A stretch of 15,576 nucleotides of DNA, from positions 1 to 15,576 of the forward strand of contig JBGSWL010000031.1 in NCBI GenBank assembly GCA_041752455.1. Direction: 5' to 3'. The position numbers and the translations under genes were made by a program. Within the stretch, counting starts at the first letter, position 1, and each line of letters opens with the position of its first letter. This DNA comes from JBGSWL01 sp041752455. Lineage in GTDB: Bacteria > Pseudomonadota > Alphaproteobacteria > Rhizobiales > Rhizobiaceae. The notes under the pieces were generated by a model. It had not been told where the DNA came from. It did no database searches and saw only the letters and a program-made list of their open reading frames with translations. This document shows positions 13,068 through 15,576 of the stretch, piece by piece.

Positions 13068-15576
13068 TCACCCCCGCTGCACGAACCCGTCCAGCACCTT
13101 TTTGCGGCCGGCCTTGTCGAAATCGATGGTCAGCTTGTTGCCTTCGACCATGACGACATCGCCATTGCCGAATTTCAGGTGAAACACCCGGTCGCCTTCG
13201 GCAAAGTTCGACGGCGTGTCGGTGACGCTTTTGGCGACCAGTTCGCCATCGATGACGCGGCCCTTGACCGAGCCCTTGCCGGCGCCGAAGCCTGAATCTG
13301 TTTCGCCGTAGCCGATGCGTTCGACCGCCGAACCGGAGCGGGAGCCCCAGTTCTCGCGCGTCGCGCTGGTCTGGTTGGCCTTGGCGCGCTGCCAGCCGGG
13401 CGATGCATGGTTCGAGCCGAACGGTTCCATCCGGTCAAAGCGCGAGGTGCCAAAGCCGCCGCCATAGGCCGGCGGTTCGGCGACATCGCAGTGGGCGGTC
13501 GGCAACTCGTCAAGGAAGCGCGAGGGCAGGGTGGATTGCCACATGCCGTGGATGCGCCGGTTTGAAACAAACCAGATGTGGCAATTGCGCTTGGCGCGGG
13601 TGATGCCGACATAAGCCAGGCGCCGCTCCTCCTCGAGGCCCGAGCGGCCGCCTTCGTCCAGCGCGCGCTGGTGCGGGAACAGGCCCTCTTCCCAGCCGGG
13701 CAGGAAGATCGTGTCGAATTCCAGCCCCTTGGCGGCATGCAGCGTCATGATCGAGACGGCGTCGAGGTCGGCGTTCTGCTCGGCATCCATGACCAGCGAG
13801 ACGTGTTCGAGGAATGCGCGCATGCTCTCGAACTCTTCCATCGAGCGGACAAGTTCCTTCAGGTTTTCAAGGCGTCCCGGCGCTTCGGCCGAGCGGTCGG
13901 CCTGCCACATGCCGGTATAGCCGCTTTCGTCGAGGATCGTCTCGGCCAGTTGCGCATGGGGCGTGCGATCGAGCGCGGCCTGCCAACGGCGGAAGCTTTC
14001 GACCAGATCGCGCAGCGCAGCGCGGGGCTTGGGCTTCAGTTCTTCCGTTGCGACGATTTCTTCCGCCGCCGCCAGCATCGGGATGCCACGCCTTCGGGCA
14101 TGGTCGTGGACGAGGCGGATCGATGCATCGCCAAGCCCGCGCTTTGGCGTGTTGACCACGCGCTCGAAGGCCAGATCGTCGGCGTCCTGGCAGGTGACGC
14201 GGAAATAGGCCATCGCGTCGCGGATTTCCATGCGCTCGTAGAAGCGCGGGCCGCCGATGACGCGGTAGTTCAGGCCGAGCGTGACGAAACGGTCTTCGAA
14301 CTCGCGCATCTGGAACGAGGCGCGCACAAGGATCGCCATGTCGTTGAGCGTCTTGCCCTCGCGCTGGTGGCTTTCGATGGTCTCGCCGACGGCGCGCGCT
14401 TCTTCTTCCGAGTCCCACGCCGCGTGGACCTGAACCTTCGGGTCGTCGGGGTCCGGCGCATCGGTGAACAGCGTCTTGCCGAGCCGGTCCTCGTTGTGGG
14501 CGATCAGGTGCGAGGCCGCGCCGAGGATGTGGCCGGTCGAGCGGAAGTTGCGCTCCAGCTTGATGACGGCTGCGCCGGGAAAGTCCTTGTCGAAACGCAG
14601 GATGTTGTCGACCTCTGCGCCGCGCCAGCCATAGATCGACTGGTCGTCATCGCCGACGCAGCAGATGTTGGGCATTCGCTCACTCTCCCCCCTTGAGGGG
14701 GAGATGTCGCCAGAGGCGACAGAGGGGGGTAGAGGTCGGTGCGAGACACCCCCCTCTGCCCTGCCGGGCATCTCCCCCTCAAGGGGGGAGAACTGCTTTC
14801 TCGTGCGCTGCGCCAGCAACCGCAGCCACATGTACTGCGCCGTGTTGGTGTCCTGATACTCGTCGACAAGAATGTAGCGGAACTTGTCCTGATAGTCGGC
14901 GAGCACATCCTTGTGGGTGCGCAGGATGCGGATCGGATGGCACAGAAGATCGCCGAAATCGCAGGCGTTCAGCGTCTTCAACCGGTCCTGATAGGCGGCA
15001 TAGAGTTCGCGGCCCTTGCCATTGGCGAAGGCGCGGGCATCGCCTTCGGGAATTTCGTGCGGGGCGAGGCCCTTGTTCTTCCAGCCGTCGATCAGCATCG
15101 CGAACTGGCGCGCCGGCCAGCGCTTGTCGTCGAGCCCCTCGGCCTGGATGATCTGCTTGATCAGCCGGATCTGGTCGTCGGTGTCCAGAATGGTGAAGTC
15201 GGAGCGAAGGCCGGCCATTTCGGCGTTGCGGCGCAGCATCTTCACGCCGATCGAGTGGAACGTGCCGAGCCACGGCATGCCTTCCACCACATCGCCGACC
15301 ATGGCGCCGACGCGGATCTTCATCTCGCGCGCCGCCTTGTTGGTGAAGGTCACAGCAAGGATCTGGCTCGGCCAGGCAAGACCTTGGGCGAGAATATGGG
15401 CGATGCGCGTGGTCAGCACGCGGGTCTTGCCGGTTCCGGCACCGGCCAGCACCAGCACGGCGCCTTCGGTTGTTTCGACCGCGCGGCGCTGTTCCGGGTT
15501 CAGGCCATTGAGATAGTCGGGTGCACGGCGCGCGCCAGCTTCTGTCCCGGCGCCCATGGCCTTGCCCATGGCACGC
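13068..15576 (-). CDS. uvrD: ATP-dependent DNA helicase UvrD/PcrA (5' end probably beyond window)
   Basis: A superfamily 1 3'-5' helicase for nucleotide-excision and mismatch repair. Numbering from the in-frame ATG at 15569: Q motif LNPEQRRAV at 23-31, Walker A GAGTGKT at 43-49, motif Ia TFTNKAAREM, Walker B VDEYQD near 235-240, motif III GDDDQSIYGWRG at 306-317, motif IV FRSTGHIL, motif V TLHAAKGLEFD and motif VI RRLAYVGITRAK. A C-terminal Tudor-like segment (FAEGDRVFHLKFGNGDV) ends the protein. Residues 260-296 are extra to the family and encoded by a 108-bp palindromic element. The frame stays open to the window edge, and rhizobial homologues as I recall have a longer N-terminus, so the true start is likely outside. 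The gene converges on the HEPN pseudogene, six bases apart. Confidence 0.95.
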   Translation of the reverse strand, partial: RAMGKAMGAGTEAGARRAPDYLNGLNPEQRRAVETTEGAVLVLAGAGTGKTRVLTTRIAHILAQGLAWPSQILAVTFTNKAAREMKIRVGAMVGDVVEGMPWLGTFHSIGVKMLRRNAEMAGLRSDFTILDTDDQIRLIKQIIQAEGLDDKRWPARQFAMLIDGWKNKGLAPHEIPEGDARAFANGKGRELYAAYQDRLKTLNACDFGDLLCHPIRILRTHKDVLADYQDKFRYILVDEYQDTNTAQYMWLRLLAQRTRKQFSPLEGEMPGRAEGGVSHRPLPPSVASGDISPSRGESERMPNICCVGDDDQSIYGWRGAEVDNILRFDKDFPGAAVIKLERNFRSTGHILGAASHLIAHNEDRLGKTLFTDAPDPDDPKVQVHAAWDSEEEARAVGETIESHQREGKTLNDMAILVRASFQMREFEDRFVTLGLNYRVIGGPRFYERMEIRDAMAYFRVTCQDADDLAFERVVNTPKRGLGDASIRLVHDHARRRGIPMLAAAEEIVATEELKPKPRAALRDLVESFRRWQAALDRTPHAQLAETILDESGYTGMWQADRSAEAPGRLENLKELVRSMEEFESMRAFLEHVSLVMDAEQNADLDAVSIMTLHAAKGLEFDTIFLPGWEEGLFPHQRALDEGGRSGLEEERRLAYVGITRAKRNCHIWFVSNRRIHGMWQSTLPSRFLDELPTAHCDVAEPPAYGGGFGTSRFDRMEPFGSNHASPGWQRAKANQTSATRENWGSRSGSAVERIGYGETDSGFGAGKGSVKGRVIDGELVAKSVTDTPSNFAEGDRVFHLKFGNGDVVMVEGNKLTIDFDKAGRKKVLDGFVQRG
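14684..14791. repeat. 108-bp nested palindromic element inside uvrD
   Basis: Outer arms of 23 bases (14684-14706 and 14769-14791) are perfectly complementary, built on CTCCCCCCTTGAGGGGGAG. Inside are TCGCC-AGA-GGCGA (14707-14719), an 11-bp inner stem (14720-14730 with 14748-14758), and CCC-TGCC-GGG (14759-14768), giving a cloverleaf-like fold. The length is exactly 36 codons and the reverse-strand frame is open through it, adding residues such as SPLEGEMPGRAEGG and SGDISPSRGE to the helicase. The style is that of rhizobial mosaic palindromes. Confidence 0.95.

Noticed and set aside
13578..14696. Long forward open frame opposite uvrD (about 370 codons)
   Set aside because: A shadow of the helicase gene; composition bias explains its openness and no recognisable domain appears.

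Overview
The window reads as chromosomal DNA of an alphaproteobacterium of the order Hyphomicrobiales, most likely Rhizobiaceae or a close relative. The grounds are high GC with strong third-position G/C, the recN-ligA neighbourhood, a long PcrA/UvrD helicase with a rhizobial-type N-terminus, a CreA plus lipid-kinase-like pair, and two families of palindromic repeats of the kind that litter rhizobial genomes. This placement is inference from gene content and style; no database search was possible.

Layout. 1-3255 (+): 3' end of recN, an inositol-monophosphatase/histidinol-phosphatase family gene and ligA, closely spaced like an operon. 3280-3884 (+): a RelE/HigB-type toxin and an XRE antitoxin sharing an ATGA overlap, of visibly lower GC than the surroundings. 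4018-5056 (+): azlC and azlD, a two-part amino-acid exporter, bracketed by three copies of a 44-bp palindrome; the azlD tail plus its palindrome is tandemly duplicated. 5242-7062 (-): an M24 Xaa-Pro aminopeptidase. 7279-7437 (+): a 52-residue YjiS/DUF1127-like protein with a clean terminator. 7502-9350 (-): prmA, a SCO1/SenC copper chaperone and a 65-residue one-helix membrane protein. 9441-10846 (+): cytochrome b561, then a DUF2189-like membrane protein preceded by a consensus FNR/FixK box. 10947-12331 (+): a CreA-like secreted protein overlapping a diacylglycerol-kinase-family gene. 12418-13061 (+): an MNT nucleotidyltransferase with a HEPN partner broken by an in-frame stop. 13068-15576 (-): a UvrD/PcrA helicase that carries an in-frame 108-bp palindromic element and probably starts beyond the window edge.

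How it fits together. recN, ligA, uvrD and the phosphatase are housekeeping. The block at about 8.5-10.8 kb groups membrane and respiratory functions (copper delivery to oxidase, a b-type cytochrome, a predicted FNR/FixK-controlled membrane protein), so oxygen-responsive expression is plausible there. The accessory signal consists of two toxin-antitoxin-like modules, one of them decayed, and mobile palindromes, one of which lies inside an essential-type helicase gene without breaking the frame. I see no CRISPR array, tRNA, rRNA, transposase or phage gene, and no convincing wholly new multi-gene system.
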